Shown here one piece after another: positions 10,545 through 21,243 of a stretch of DNA of 64,000 nucleotides. This DNA is from Metridium senile (Eukaryota > Cnidaria > Anthozoa > Actiniaria > Metridiidae). The position numbers were made by a program, and so were the translations under genes. The first letter of the stretch is position 1. Each line of letters begins with the position of its first letter. The notes beneath the pieces were generated by a model. The model made no database searches, was not told the origin of the DNA, and saw nothing but the letters and a program-made list of their open reading frames with translations. The stretch is taken from contig OX459097.1 in the NCBI GenBank assembly GCA_949775045.1, forward strand, positions 16,840,210 to 16,904,209, written 5' to 3'.

Positions 10545-10626
<82 letters not shown>
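10243..10626. repeat. (TA)n microsatellite split by an insertion
   Basis: (TA) runs occupy about 10245-10279 and 10548-10626. They are separated only by the palindromic element at 10280-10547, so they were one locus before insertion or grew from it. Confidence 0.9.
10280..10547. mobile_element. Palindromic MITE inserted in a (TA) array
   Basis: 268 bp with ~100-bp inverted arms that are nearly identical. Both begin CAGCCGATCTCGAAAAGGTT and continue through GTCCACCTGAAAAGACATAT and TTTCCGCGCGTGTAGAAAG. The centre (~60 bp) is unpaired. Flanks are TA dinucleotides, consistent with a TA target, although the (TA) array hides the exact duplication. The high arm identity suggests recent activity. 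Confidence 0.85.
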
Positions 10627-10630
<4 letters not shown>

Positions 10631-11044
10631 TTAGATTTACGTGAGGTAAATAAAGAAGGACTAATGATTATCAATACTACATAATCTACCAATTGTAACG
10701 GTTCAGGGAGAATTGAATGCAAAAATTGAAACTTAAAAATTATAAAATAAAAACAATAATTAATGAAGACATTTAAAGATTTTTTGCGAAAAACATGCTG
10801 CATGACGAATGACTAATAAAAACCGTGCAGTAAAATATTTTCCAAAATTTCAAATTATTGTGACCTTTCGTTGCTTGGTTTCTTATCACCCAAGAAAAAT
10901 AAATCGTCGCCAAACTTCTTGAAGGGTAAATAAGTTGTTCATTAAACGAAGGTCTTAATTAAACGATCTATTGTTTATTATAAGAAAGTTATAAAAATAC
11001 TCAATAAAAATTGGTAATTACTGCTGTATTAATTTGAGAAATGC
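10627..11044. other. Spacer
   Basis: AT-rich, no gene seen. Confidence 0.5.
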
Positions 11045-11998
11045 AAACGTCGGTGAGGAAACCGTACTGCAATTTTCATCAGTCTAATGACGATTTGACT
11101 TTTATGATCTATATCAATCAAAACTTGATTAATTGATCAATGTACGCTTTTATATAATTCAGGTTAATAAAAGAAGATTTGATTATCTATTTATATCATT
11201 TCGGCATAACACTGTTATGTTTTCATTAGGAATTTGCTGTAAACTCGTCTTTGTGAGGTTAGTGTCAGTTAAACACAGAATATCTTCTGCCGGTTTGTTT
11301 TGTGAGATGCACTTCTTTAATTTATTGCAACGGTTTGTCCACAAGGTTTACTAGCAGGTCGAAGTTTGATTTGAAATCGTAACTCCTGAGAGATTCTAAG
11401 CAGGTGCAAATATCCAAGAGACAAACAATTGAACATATATATATGGCTTGAGAAAACATTCATTGAGGTCCGACCGTAAACATTTTTTGATTAAGAATTA
11501 TTTAATTCAACTCTTGGTTATTGGATTCTTGAAATTTAAAAACATTCTTTTAGTGACTGCCAACCACTGCGAAAGCCAGTTTTCATAAAGCGGTCAAAAA
11601 ACATTCATCACATATGAGTTGCGTCCCTATCCTTGTATGTCAACAACAAAAGATACAGCAAAAAATTCAGCAGTCTGAGTTTGAACCAGCTTTGCCTTGG
11701 TCGAGTTAGTCGAAAGCATGTTTTCCAAACTTTCTGGGTAGTAGAACTACCTTCACAAAGACTGACAAAATATACGTTACAGATCTAGAGTCGTACAGAA
11801 GTGAAACATTTCGTAACACTGCAATTTTCAAATAGGGATTTCTTAGGAACTTTATGGAGTTGTAAAGATAGGCAACCACATCACAAAAACAATAGTCGAC
11901 TCTAAAAAACAAGTGCAAGACGGATATTTACTAACTTCAATTGGCTAGGATTTATAACTAACATTCACATTGTGTGTACGTATAACATCAATATCGAC
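11045..11998 (+). repeat. 5' flank of GPCR 1 (duplicated unit)
   Basis: Parallels the 5' flank of GPCR 2 (16118-17317) in matching blocks: a GTCGGTGA / TTTTCATC block near 11048, CTCGTCTTTGTGAGGTTAGT near 11245 versus 16672, GCAGGTCGAAGTTTGATTT near 11355 versus 16781, and CAACCACTGCGA / CAACCATTGCGA. It therefore duplicated together with the coding exon and probably contains the promoter and any 5' UTR. Confidence 0.65.
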
Positions 11999-12985
11999 AT
12001 GAACGCAACGGAAGGCTTCCTTATCAATTCGACTACTGCAGATATAGGCGCGTTTACTCCGTCATACCTTTCAGGCAATATTTCCACCGCAGCAGCGATG
12101 AGTCTAGCTTGGTACCTTCACATTTCACAAGATACGTCTTTAAGAATTTTCATGTTCTGCTTGATCGTTATCAACGCCATAGGAGCTACGTTGGCATTTT
12201 GTCTGAACTTAATGATCATTGTGACTTTAGCAAAGACATCGTCTTTATGGATACCTTCAAATATTCTAGTAATGGGCTTGGCCATCTCCGACTTTGGTGT
12301 AGCTCTTTTCACAGAGCCTGCCTATTGTTGTTACCTTGTGGCTATTTTAAAGGAAAATGTACAATGGATAAATATTTTTGGATTGGCTACTGACTGGGGC
12401 TGTATTCTTTTCATTGGCGTTTCACTGAACATGATTACAGCAATTACCATCGATAGATTTCTTGCTATAACCCTACATTTAAGATACCAAAACTATGTTA
12501 CAGTGAAAAGGACGATCATTGTTGTGGTTATAATCTGGGTGATAGTAATTATTTATGCTATTGCTACATTGTCCTCATACTTATGGATCTTTATAGTTGG
12601 AATCTCTTCATCAACAACTATTGTCCTCATGATAAGGATTTCTTGTGTCATTCGAAAGCATTCTCTCCAAATCCATGCTCAACAACAATCAGTGCAATTT
12701 AACATCACACGTTACAAGAAGACTGTCAACACAATGTATTTTATCATCGGATCATTTGTGATTAGTGTTATTCCACACTGTATTGCCCATGCCATTAATT
12801 TTTCGAATACAGACACAGATATTAAAATGCATATTAGACTGTTTGCTATTATTGGCTGTACACTAACATTGCTTAATATCAGCAGTCTTTTCAACCCTCT
12901 CCTATATTTCTGGAGAATCCAGGGAATGCGCTACGCTGCGAAGCAACTCTTACAAAATATTTGGGAAAGGTTGAAAACTTGCTGA
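11999..12985 (+). CDS. Orphan class A (rhodopsin family) GPCR 1
   Basis: Single-exon receptor of 328 residues. I start at the ATG at 11999 because the paralogue at 17318 begins with the same MNATE...INSTTADIGAFTP. A methionine nine codons upstream is in frame but not shared. Seven hydrophobic segments are visible, at roughly 50-76, 84-106, 125-148, 170-190, 193-215, 244-265 and 278-304. Family landmarks: N70 in TM1, LAISD (D98) in TM2, DRF at 152-154 in place of DRY, W180 in TM4, P259 in TM6 (without the usual CWxP tryptophan) and NPLLY at 299-303. The N-terminus has several N-glycosylation sequons. The second extracellular loop is about five residues shorter than in the paralogue, and the C-tail is short. 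The ligand is unknown. Anthozoan genomes have many such intronless orphan receptors with amine/melanocortin-like similarity, and I infer it is one of these. AATAAA at 13035 can serve polyadenylation. Confidence 0.88.
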   Translation: MNATEGFLINSTTADIGAFTPSYLSGNISTAAAMSLAWYLHISQDTSLRIFMFCLIVINAIGATLAFCLNLMIIVTLAKTSSLWIPSNILVMGLAISDFGVALFTEPAYCCYLVAILKENVQWINIFGLATDWGCILFIGVSLNMITAITIDRFLAITLHLRYQNYVTVKRTIIVVVIIWVIVIIYAIATLSSYLWIFIVGISSSTTIVLMIRISCVIRKHSLQIHAQQQSVQFNITRYKKTVNTMYFIIGSFVISVIPHCIAHAINFSNTDTDIKMHIRLFAIIGCTLTLLNISSLFNPLLYFWRIQGMRYAAKQLLQNIWERLKTC

Positions 12986-13034
12986 AAGATTACAGACGTT
13001 TCTTGAAAAATATTCATGAACAAATAACTTGTAC

Positions 13035-13040
13035 AATAAA
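13035..13040 (+). promoter_or_regulatory. Polyadenylation signal AATAAA after GPCR 1
   Basis: AATAAA 50 bp past the stop codon in ACAATAAAACGAAGG. No other candidate lies closer. Confidence 0.5.
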
Positions 13041-13127
13041 ACGAAGGTTTTCGATCTATTGTTTAACATAAAAACGTTTGCTTAATTATGTTGTTATATA
13101 TTCTTCATTTGATGTTCTTTTTGTGCG

Positions 13128-13300
13128 AGGTAATTAACTATTGGTTGGAACTGAAGTTGTCTTACGTCATCAGATACAAATTGAATGAAACACCGACCTG
13201 GATGATAAACATTGAACAGTCGCCTCAATTAGCCTGTCGCGGTATTCCACAAGGGCTCATGTTTGGCCCACTTCTGTTCATTCTGGACTTTCTCCTTTAT
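13128..13300 (+). pseudogene. Reverse-transcriptase relic downstream of GPCR 1
   Basis: The frame around 13233-13290 reads CRGIPQGLMFGPLLFILDF, the conserved 'IPQG(S)xLGPLLF' motif of non-LTR reverse transcriptases (CR1/jockey-like group). The rest of the domain is missing. The same relic, starting ACTATTGGTTGGAACTGAAG, lies downstream of GPCR 2 at 18448-18580. The retroelement fragment therefore predates the receptor duplication. Confidence 0.65.
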
Positions 13301-13374
13301 GTGCTGCGTGCGACCCCATCACCTAACTCTATTCCAATTGTAAAATTGCTTGTTAATGAGCCAGCTGCATTGCA

Positions 13375-13513
13375 GGTGCCGGTTGAACGAAGGATGAATA
13401 GCGCTATTCACCGGATGAATCCTTATCGAGCTGATAAAATCTATAAAAAAACCTATGCAGTGGATAACATTTATCCGCGGATAACTTGATCCACCCTTCG
13501 TACAACCGGCCCC
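13375..13513. mobile_element. Short MITE with GGTGCCGGTTG ends
   Basis: The left end GGTGCCGGTTGAACGAAGGA and the reverse complement of the right end (GGGGCCGGTTGTACGAAGGG) are imperfect inverted repeats. The interior contains TATCCGCGGATAA. Confidence 0.6.
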
Positions 13514-14170
13514 AGATAGTCAGGATTGGAGTTCCTGGCGTCCGACTTGGCTGAGGCCGCCTTGGCGGAGTTCTCTCTATACTTTTTTCATCCAAACTCG
13601 ACTTGCATGCAGATATTACAACATTAATCTCATGTACACAGTATGGTAGAATTGAAACCTTGCATTGTATGTTACAAACAATTTATTGAAGTCGCGGCAC
13701 TTGAACAAACAAAAATAAGCCAGAAAACATTAACTTGAATTCATTGTATAAAATCATGTGCATATAACTATAATAACATTTATTACTACAACCATTGATA
13801 TAGAAAATTCGATGAAAAGCTGAATGAAAATCTATACAGCTTGCAGCATTTCTCTTTACTTGGAAGTGTGTACATATTGTTAAATTCATCATTCAAAACT
13901 ACTGCCTACGTGTTATTGTAAGGGATAAGAAATCTAACAAAGAAAATTGTTGTGGCAATGTGTAGAAAGTTGGCGGAAGTAAATAAACAATTTATTCCTA
14001 ACAAAACATTTTGTAGTGTATTTTTATTTATTCTGAACAGAAACACTAAAAATACCCAAAAATACCTAAAATACCCATCTTGATTTTGAGCAATTTGTTA
14101 TCAATGACTTTTTAATATACAGCCTTCTCTGTGGAAGATCTAAGGCGCTCTTTGTAGCACCAGGAATATA
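13514..14170. other. Spacer between the two GPCR units
   Basis: No gene recognised. Confidence 0.5.
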
Positions 14171-14338
14171 ATAAGGTTTTCCAATTTACCGACACAAAGG
14201 CAAATTTGGCACTAATAGTGCCAGATGATAGTACCAATGTTAATTTGTCATTATATCTGTAATATTGTTCTTATTTTTTATTCTTACTATACTCAGAAAA
14301 TGTAGTATTTAGAACACATGCAACTCCTAGAAATTCTA

Positions 14339-14615
14339 GAGTGCTTACACTATGTCCATGAAATAAAATCTAAATAGTTACTAACTAATAGTTTTTATTT
14401 AGTGACTATTAGTCACTATCACTCAACTGAAACAGCTTTAGTAACAATACACAATGAATAAAGTATTAACTTTCTATGGTTTTGAGTATTTGATTTCCCT
14501 TGTGTATTGTTACTAAAGCTGTTCCAGTTGAGTGATAGTGACTAATAGTCACTAAATAAAAACTATTAGTTAGGAACTATTTAGATTCTATTTCATGGAC
14601 ATAGTGTAAGCACTC
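14339..14615. mobile_element. TA-flanked palindromic MITE (GAGTGCTTACAC arms)
   Basis: 277 bp. Arms of about 120 bp match almost perfectly (GAGTGCTTACACTATGTCCA at each end, then blocks such as GACTATTAGTCACTATCACT). TA on both sides (14337-14338, 14616-14617) fits a Tc1/mariner-type target. Member of the GAGT...ACTC palindrome group seen throughout the window. Confidence 0.85.
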
Positions 14616-14659
14616 TAATAACGGTTAACACGTATGCTAATTAGTATCTGGTACTATTA

Positions 14660-14791
14660 GAGTAGACGCACTTAATCCGTGAAACAAATACTAATTTTTA
14701 GTACTAAATAGTGCTAATAAAACAATAGAAAACAAAGAATTTTTTTATGAAATAGTACTAATTATATGTCACGGATTTAGTGCGTCTACTC
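14660..14791. mobile_element. TA-flanked palindromic MITE (GAGTAGACGCAC arms)
   Basis: 132 bp between TA dinucleotides. Ends read GAGTAGACGCACTTAATCCG and, at the right in reverse complement, GAGTAGACGCACTAAATCCG. Another copy in opposite orientation is at 19864-20005. Confidence 0.85.
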
Positions 14792-14829
14792 TAGTACCAA
14801 AGTCGCAAAATAAAATCGGAAAACCCTAA

Positions 14830-15414
14830 TACAACCCATGAGAAATATAACAATTGTTGTTTGAGGTGTCAAAGTGCCTATATTACCTGTACATTTTTAG
14901 CTAAACTTACTCTTAAATATAGGAAATTTAAGAATTGGCCGTGAAACAATTCCAGAAACAATAATGTTGAATAAAATCAGCTGATTTGGGCTTCCTGTAT
15001 TAACATGGACGGTAGTCAAAAGCCTGGGATCGAAATCCTGCTGTACGTGACGTCATCGTAGGAACACAAACAATATCTGGCTATAGGAAACACACTGTGA
15101 AACACCAACTTTTCGATGCGATAAGGATTTTACTATATTTATAATTCAAACACAAGCTAAATGCCTCTTTTTGTTAATCGATGCAGCAATAACTGGTAGC
15201 GAAACGTAATTATTTCATTTCAACAGACGCGTATTTTAACATCGATTTGACAAAAATCGGTCCTTACAAAGAACGGAAGTATGATAGCGTTTCAACAAAA
15301 TGAACAGAGAATTGGAAACCGCATATTAAATGAATCTAAAGGTTTTCGATTTCTTTTTCATTATAAGTAATTAAAATAAGTAATTAAAAATGGTCGAGGC
15401 AGTATTAAGGAAAA
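14830..15414. other. Spacer
   Basis: Contains the motif TTTGGGCTTCCTGT at 14985-14998. No gene recognised. Confidence 0.4.
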
Positions 15415-16560
15415 TTCAAAAGTCGGCGATATATATATATGTTTTATTATGTTTTGACTTTGATAATGTATAGCAATAGCGCAGCGCAGTAATGCTAAAA
15501 ATAGCTCCAAGACTCGGACAAACATTGCGTTCAGTTTTACCGTGTTGAGCAATATATAAACCGATCTTATCATTTCCTTGCTTGTCCGAGTTAGGTCTTT
15601 GTCTCCATTTTTGTGACGTCATTACTGCGCTGCGCTATTACAGCTTGATCAATATCTCATTGTATAGATTACATTATCAATTTACTTGATCTCGGCATAA
15701 ACACTTACTACCGAAAGAATCTGAGTCTGTTTTATATACTGAATCCTAGAACTCCGGCCTCTCTGAAGAATGATATTTGATTGTAAGATATACACATAGA
15801 GTTTGTCATGAATGATTTACTTGTGTTAACCATGTTGACAGTCGACTTTTAATGTAATCAAGTAAATGTGTTATTCTGGAATATTTGGCGTGATATGCAT
15901 ACTAGGACCTGTACCTATCCAACAGCACCCGGACTTCAAGGAAACATAGTGTCTGGGTATCCATCTCTCGGGGAGGAGGATAGATCAAGGAGGGGGGGAG
16001 AGATCAAAGAGGGGGAGAAAGGGACAAAGCAACCCTCGGAAGACCTTACATGTCATTGTAAGTAAAACAAATAGGTAATTTAAAGTGGTAATGAATGATG
16101 TATTAATAGGAAAAATATAAAAGTCGGCGATGAAACCTTATTACAATTTTCATCTGTCTAATTACGATTTGACTTTGATGATCGATAGCAGTCACAATAT
16201 GATCAATATCTAATTGTACTCCCGTATAGATAGATCCATAAAAGAAGATTAGATTATCAATTTAATTACGGCATAACACTAACTACCTCAAGATTCTCAT
16301 CTTTTTGGTCCTAAATCCTAGAACGCCAGCTTTCCGAAAAATATTTGACTGCAATAATTTTCCGTGTCTTTGCCATATTGACAGACTTCTAAAATAATCC
16401 AGTAAATTTATTATCATGGAATATCTGGCTTGATACACAGGATCCGTATCTTTGAAACAGCACCTGGACTTCAAGGAAATAAATAATAACTTAAGCATCA
16501 ATTTCTCGCGCGGGGAGTGGGAGAGATCGAAGAGGTTGAGCAACCGTCGGAAGAACTTAT
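15415..16560. repeat. Two tandem copies of the GPCR upstream block
   Basis: A unit beginning AAAGTCGGCGAT occurs at about 15418 and again at about 16118. Shared landmarks follow in order: a stretch near 'cggcataa(a)cact', ATCCTAGAAC, GGAATATTTGGC/GGAATATCTGGC, and GACTTCAAGGAAA. The second copy continues into the GPCR 2 flank. The first is interrupted by a GA-rich tract (about 15985-16030). Confidence 0.6.
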
Positions 16561-17317
16561 CCCCAAGCTAGGGAAAACGAACTGCTCTATAGCCAGCAGG
16601 GTATTGCATGATATGTCCTAAAACAGAAAGGCCAGTTTTACATCAAGTTTATTGGAAATGATTCGCTATAAAGTCGTCTTTGTGAGGTCAGTGCCATTTA
16701 AACACAGATTATCTACTAGTTTGATTTAAGAGTTGTACTTCTTGATAGCAACGATTATATTTGTCCAGAAGGTTGACTTGCAGGTCGAAATTTGATTTAA
16801 AACTGTAACTTCTGCATCAAGGCTTTTAAGCAGGTGAAAATATCCAATAAGCAAACAATTGTAATCATATCGAGCTTGGAATCAAATTGATTGAGAACTG
16901 ACCGTGAACTTCTTTTGATTAAAATATATTCAATTGAACTCTTGGCTATTTATTCCTTGAAAGCTAGGGAGACTACCAACCATTGCGATATTTCAGCCGT
17001 TTGCCAAGAAACAGCCTGCAGCAGTGCCCAATTTTCAAAAAAATCTTCTGGCTATTATTTCTGCCATTTCTTAGCAGAATACAAAACATTTCAAAACGAC
17101 AAAATCCGGCTCTTAATCGTAAGACAGCAATTTTCCAAAAGGGAATCCTTGTAACTTTATAATCTTGTAAAGATAGGCACTCATATCAACCTTGGACAAA
17201 ACAAGCGTCGACGCTGCGAACGATGTACAAGGCGGATATTTACTAACTCGGCCAGGACATTCACAATTGGTCAGGACATTCACTTCGAGCTAGTGTGCAT
17301 GTAGAATCAATATCGAC

Positions 17318-18388
17318 ATGAACGCAACGGAAGCATTCACGATCAATTCGACTACTGCAGATATTGGCGCGTTTACTCCACCAAACCTTTCCAGCCTAAA
17401 CGTTGGGTATTGTTGTCATCATTTAATATTATTCAAAGTCCATGACAATACAATATCACTAGATAATACTTCCAACTCCACCGTAACAAGGACGAGTCCT
17501 TTGTTCCTTCACTTGTCAGAGGATAAGTCCTTAAGAATTGGCATGTTCTGCTTGATCGTTATCAATGCCATAGGAGCTACGTTGGCATTTGGTCTGAACT
17601 TAATGGTCATAGTGACTTTGGCAAAAACCTCGTCTTTATGGATACCTTCAAATATTCTAGTAATGGGATTGGCCATCTCGGACTTTGGTATTGCTTTTTT
17701 CACAGAGCCTGCCTATTGTTGTTACCTTGTGGCTATTTTAAATGAAAATGTACAATGGATTAAATATTTTCGATTTGCCATTATACGGGGCGGCAACATT
17801 GTTTTTTTAGTTTCACTTAGCATGATAACATCAATTACCATCGATAGATTTCTTGCTATAACCTTACATTTAAGATACCAAAACTATGTTACAGTGAAAA
17901 GGACGATCATTGTTGTGGTTATAATCTGGGTGATGGCAATTATCTATGTTAGTGCTGCTACACTCTCAAACTCATGGATTTTACCTGGTCATGTGTATTC
18001 ATCATTATCTATTCTCTTGAACACTTCTCTCATGATGAGGATTTCTTGCGTCGTTCGAAAGCATTCCCTCCAAATCCATGCTCAACAACAAGCAGTGCAG
18101 TTTAACATGACACGTTACAAGAAGACTGTCAACACAATGTACTTTATCATCGGATCATTTGTGGTTTGTGTTATTCCTCAATCTATTGTCAATTCTATCA
18201 TTTTTTCGAATATACAAATGGATAATGATTCATATATTACCATATTTGCTATTAATTGTTGTACAATAACATTACTTAATATCAGCAGTCTTTTCAACCC
18301 TGTCCTATATTTCTGGAGAATCCAGCGAATGCGCTACGCCGCAAAGCAACTCTTACAAAATGCTTGGGACAGTATGAAAACTTGCTGA
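17318..18388 (+). CDS. Orphan class A (rhodopsin family) GPCR 2
   Basis: Single-exon receptor of 356 residues, a tandem paralogue of the gene at 11999. The two are nearly identical from the first transmembrane segment to TM4 and at the C-terminus (RYAAKQLLQN). The N-terminal domain carries about 25 extra residues (between NLSS and SPLFLHLSED), including several sequons and a CC pair. Key residues are kept: the asparagine of LNLMVIV in TM1, LAISD in TM2, DRF in place of DRY, a TM6 proline (VIPQ), and NPVLY in TM7. The differences concentrate in TM3-ECL2 and ECL3, the ligand-facing parts, which suggests a changed ligand preference. Ligand unknown. Confidence 0.88.
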   Translation: MNATEAFTINSTTADIGAFTPPNLSSLNVGYCCHHLILFKVHDNTISLDNTSNSTVTRTSPLFLHLSEDKSLRIGMFCLIVINAIGATLAFGLNLMVIVTLAKTSSLWIPSNILVMGLAISDFGIAFFTEPAYCCYLVAILNENVQWIKYFRFAIIRGGNIVFLVSLSMITSITIDRFLAITLHLRYQNYVTVKRTIIVVVIIWVMAIIYVSAATLSNSWILPGHVYSSLSILLNTSLMMRISCVVRKHSLQIHAQQQAVQFNMTRYKKTVNTMYFIIGSFVVCVIPQSIVNSIIFSNIQMDNDSYITIFAINCCTITLLNISSLFNPVLYFWRIQRMRYAAKQLLQNAWDSMKTC

Positions 18389-18447
18389 AAGCTTATGGAA
18401 TGTTTTTATAACTATTCTCTATTTAATTGTCTCAATTTGTAAATCAG

Positions 18448-18580
18448 AGGCAAATAACTATTGGTTGGAACTGAAGTTTCCTTACGTCATCAGATACAAA
18501 CTGAATTAGCATTAGCTTGTCGCGTTATTCCACAAGGGCTCATGTTTGGCCCACTTCTGTTTATTCTCGACCTTCCCAGT
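18448..18580 (+). pseudogene. Reverse-transcriptase relic downstream of GPCR 2
   Basis: Duplicate of the relic at 13128-13300. It reads CRVIPQGLMFGPLLFILD in its open part. It is shorter than the first copy because a ~35-bp piece is missing before the motif. Confidence 0.6.
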
Positions 18581-18700
18581 TTGGGGACGGATAGAAGGTC
18601 ATTAACATATAGTGTAAGTTGACACTGTGATAGAATTGTTCCTTGCGGCACACTGAATGCCATAGGAGGAGTTTCAGATGTAGCCAGGCTGCCAATTCTC
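18570..18700 (-). pseudogene. Second reverse-transcriptase relic, opposite strand
   Basis: On the minus strand the frame contains FSVPQGTILSQCQLTLYVND, the same RT motif ('VPQG(S)xLxxxLFxLYxND') from a different LINE copy. It abuts the plus-strand relic head to head. Confidence 0.55.
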
Positions 18701-18702
18701 AC

Positions 18703-18949
18703 AATACTCCAGTTTCATGTTATCTATCACCACTGTACTATTTGACAAAAGGCGCATTTGCACAGGATATAAGCCTCGATTTGTTGTTAACATATTCACA
18801 AATTCTATAACGAGCACGGAAAAATACTACCGCTAAACAATAGAAAACACATTTGAATTTACTCCGAATCGAGATTATCCCTGTGCAAATGCGCCTTTTG
18901 TCAAATGGTACAGCGGTGCTAGATAATTATAACACGAAACTGGAGTATT
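18703..18949. mobile_element. Palindromic MITE (AATACTCCAGTTTC ends)
   Basis: Arms of about 85 bp are inverted copies. The ends read AATACTCCAGTTTC, and inside both have TTTGACAAAAGGCGCATTTG and CACAGG. The centre is unpaired. Confidence 0.8.
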
Positions 18950-18962
18950 TGTTTGCAGTGAC

Positions 18963-19120
18963 CAAGGGCGGATCCAGAATTTTGTTAGAGTGTTGTCCAA
19001 CTGCAAATGATGGCTTTGTTAGGGGGTGTCAGGTCCCTATTTATCTTGAATAAAACAGGGGCAATAGCGGCGCTAGGGAGGTGTCCGGTGCCGCAAGAGA
19101 CGCCCGTAGATCCGCCACTG
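18963..19120. mobile_element. MITE with GGGCGGATCCAG ends, 5-bp TSD
   Basis: Starts CAAGGGCGGATCCAGAATTT and ends GTAGATCCGCCACTG, flanked by GTGAC on both sides (18958-18962, 19121-19125). The sister element at 33697-33867 has the same ends and the 5-bp duplication TATCT. Confidence 0.75.
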
Positions 19121-19125
19121 GTGAC

Positions 19126-19861
19126 TGAGACAAGTAGCTCTCGAAACATAAAATTGTAGTGTTGGGAGACACATGCACTTGGTATATTTGCCGAGGAGAG
19201 TGCTGTGTAAAAGTAGATCATTTAATAAATGGTCAGGGTCAATAATACCATTTTGTACAGACTACAATCATGTGCAAAATTGTTGGGACATTGTGACATT
19301 TTTATGAGCGTTTTTGTTTGAGTTTTAAAAAATATATCGATTTGATTTGGAAACCCCCTTCCCCCCTGAGCAAGGTTGATTGGTCTCTCAAATGACGACC
19401 GTCTCACATTCCCAAAACCCAATATTGACACGAGGGAGAGGGGGAAACAGAAAAATGCTGTTCAAATATTTTTCATGTAAAAACCAGATAGTTCGTGTAG
19501 CATATCTGTAGGCACGCTTGCAAGAACGGCCATATCATTGCATATGATTTAGGTATTACTGGCTCTTAAAATGTTGATAATCAGTCCCAACCTTGTATGT
19601 CATATGAGTGAAAGAGCATGCTTAATTAATCTTTTGTATAGCCATATGACTTATATACTCGCAAAACATATAGACTTTTACTAGCTTTAGATAGTAAGCT
19701 GTCACTCGAGCAGTATGTACGTATAATATATTAGCTTTATATATTTTAGTTTAAGACATTGTAAATAATTTGTTAATTCAGTTGTTTTGTAAGTAGTTCG
19801 TTAATTCAGTTGTTTTACTGCAAAGGAAATTAATAAACCATTATTATTATGTTCCATCAAC
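19126..19861. other. Spacer
   Basis: No gene recognised. AATAAACCATTATTATTATG near 19830-19850 may be a retroelement tail. Confidence 0.4.
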
Positions 19862-19863
19862 TA

Positions 19864-20005
19864 GAGTAGACGCACTAAATCCGTGACATATAATTAGTAC
19901 TAATTAGTACTATTTCATAAAAAAATTATTTGTTTTCTATTGTTTTATTATCACTATTTAGTACTAAAAATTAGTATTTGTTTCACAGATTAAGTGCGTC
20001 TACTC
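19864..20005. mobile_element. TA-flanked palindromic MITE (GAGTAGACGCAC arms), second copy
   Basis: Same family as 14660-14791 in reverse orientation. It is flanked by TA, and the left arm reads GAGTAGACGCACTAAATCCG. The sequence around 'TTTGTTTTCTATTGTTTTAT' forms the unpaired centre. Confidence 0.85.
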
Positions 20006-20139
20006 TAGGATCTTCTTCAGTCAAAGTCTAGTACACTGAAATGGTTTTTACTTTTTATTAATTCCAGGAATCAGTACGTGGCGGATAACAATTATAATTT
20101 GTTGTTTGAATAATGATATTTTATGCATAGTTTAATAAA

Positions 20140-20236
20140 GCCAATAAACGAGCAGTAGTGTTTTATCAGGATTTAAAACCACGAGGCGAAGCCAAGTTGT
20201 TTTAGACCTGATAAAACACAATCTGATAGTTTATTG
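20140..20236. repeat. Hairpin MITE core (GTGTTTTATCAGG)
   Basis: GTGTTTTATCAGG (20157-20169) pairs with CCTGATAAAACAC (20207-20219), and CAATAAAC with GTTTATTG further out. The loop contains CACGAGGCGAAGCCAAG. The full boundaries are unclear. Confidence 0.5.
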
Positions 20237-20495
20237 AACGACTTATTTATTAGAGAAAATTCAGGTAAAAGTTTATGTAAATTAGTGTGAATCTTTATCG
20301 TCTGTTCAAACACTCCTCACGGTGTTAACGTTACGAGTTCTTATGTAAATTTCTCATTATTAATGAGAATTGGAAAATGTATATATTGAGCTATAATCTC
20401 GGCAAACACTACTGATAAACTTAATAAAAGGGGGGGGGGGGGACCTTAAAAAATGTCGCGTATTTTCATCCCTGATAATAATAATGTAATATTTT

Positions 20496-20496
<1 letters not shown>

Positions 20497-20592
<96 letters not shown>
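20497..20592. repeat. (TAA)n microsatellite
   Basis: About 30 units of TAA with flanking TGTAATATTTT on both sides, suggesting slippage between two copies of that 11-mer. Confidence 0.95.
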
Positions 20593-20599
20593 TAATATT

Positions 20600-21013
20600 T
20601 TATATAGCGTCAATATCACTAGTTTCAACAACGCTTTACAATGTAAAAAAGTTTAAAATCTGATCCCTCAATAAATGTTCTGATCCCTGAATTTATTCGT
20701 GCGATCCTGATTGAATGGTTAAAACAATAGGTTTTGAATCCCTTGGGTTCCCTTGCCGGCTTCGCTTACATGTGTTTCAGAACGTTCCAAACAAAGGCTA
20801 GCTTTCGATCTCATGGAAATAACTAAACATGGCCACTGAGTGATAAAAGTCATCAAGGAGTCACTTTAGTTAGCTAAAAAAAAAAATACATGGAGTTGGA
20901 GGGGAGAGAGAGGGGAGGATCATGGCAAAAAAGTATGTATAAAATAAAGACAATTTTAATTTTTTACCAAGTTTGCAGCCGTACTTTGGCTTCAACGATT
21001 AATTTTAAACGGT
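20600..21013. other. Spacer
   Basis: No gene recognised. Confidence 0.5.
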
Positions 21014-21243
21014 TAAGGGACCGGTCATTATTTATGTGGGGGGGTGGGGGGAAATTTTTTGTCTGAATCAAAAAGACTATCCCTGGCCCACCCCCTGAGG
21101 TATTACATTTAACTTTTGACCCACCCCAAATGGAATTCATTTCAGAGGCAGCCCCCCCCCCCTCCCCCTTCAGGCAGCTGTCTTCAAATTGATTAAGGGC
21201 ATTACCCTAGACAGTGTCACTGTTGAAAATCTCTGTTTCCCAG

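Larger units (their letters stand above)
14171..14829. mobile_element. Outer MITE with two younger MITEs nested in it
   Basis: The left end ATAAGGTTTTCCAATTTACC and the right end, whose reverse complement is ATTAGGGTTTTCCGATTTTA, are inverted repeats. GGTACTA-like segments are mirrored further in. Two palindromic elements (14339-14615 and 14660-14791) lie inside. Confidence 0.55.

Noticed and set aside
12109..12393. ORFs overlapping the GPCR genes in other frames and on the opposite strand
   Set aside because: Shadows of the conserved receptor coding sequence. No independent support.
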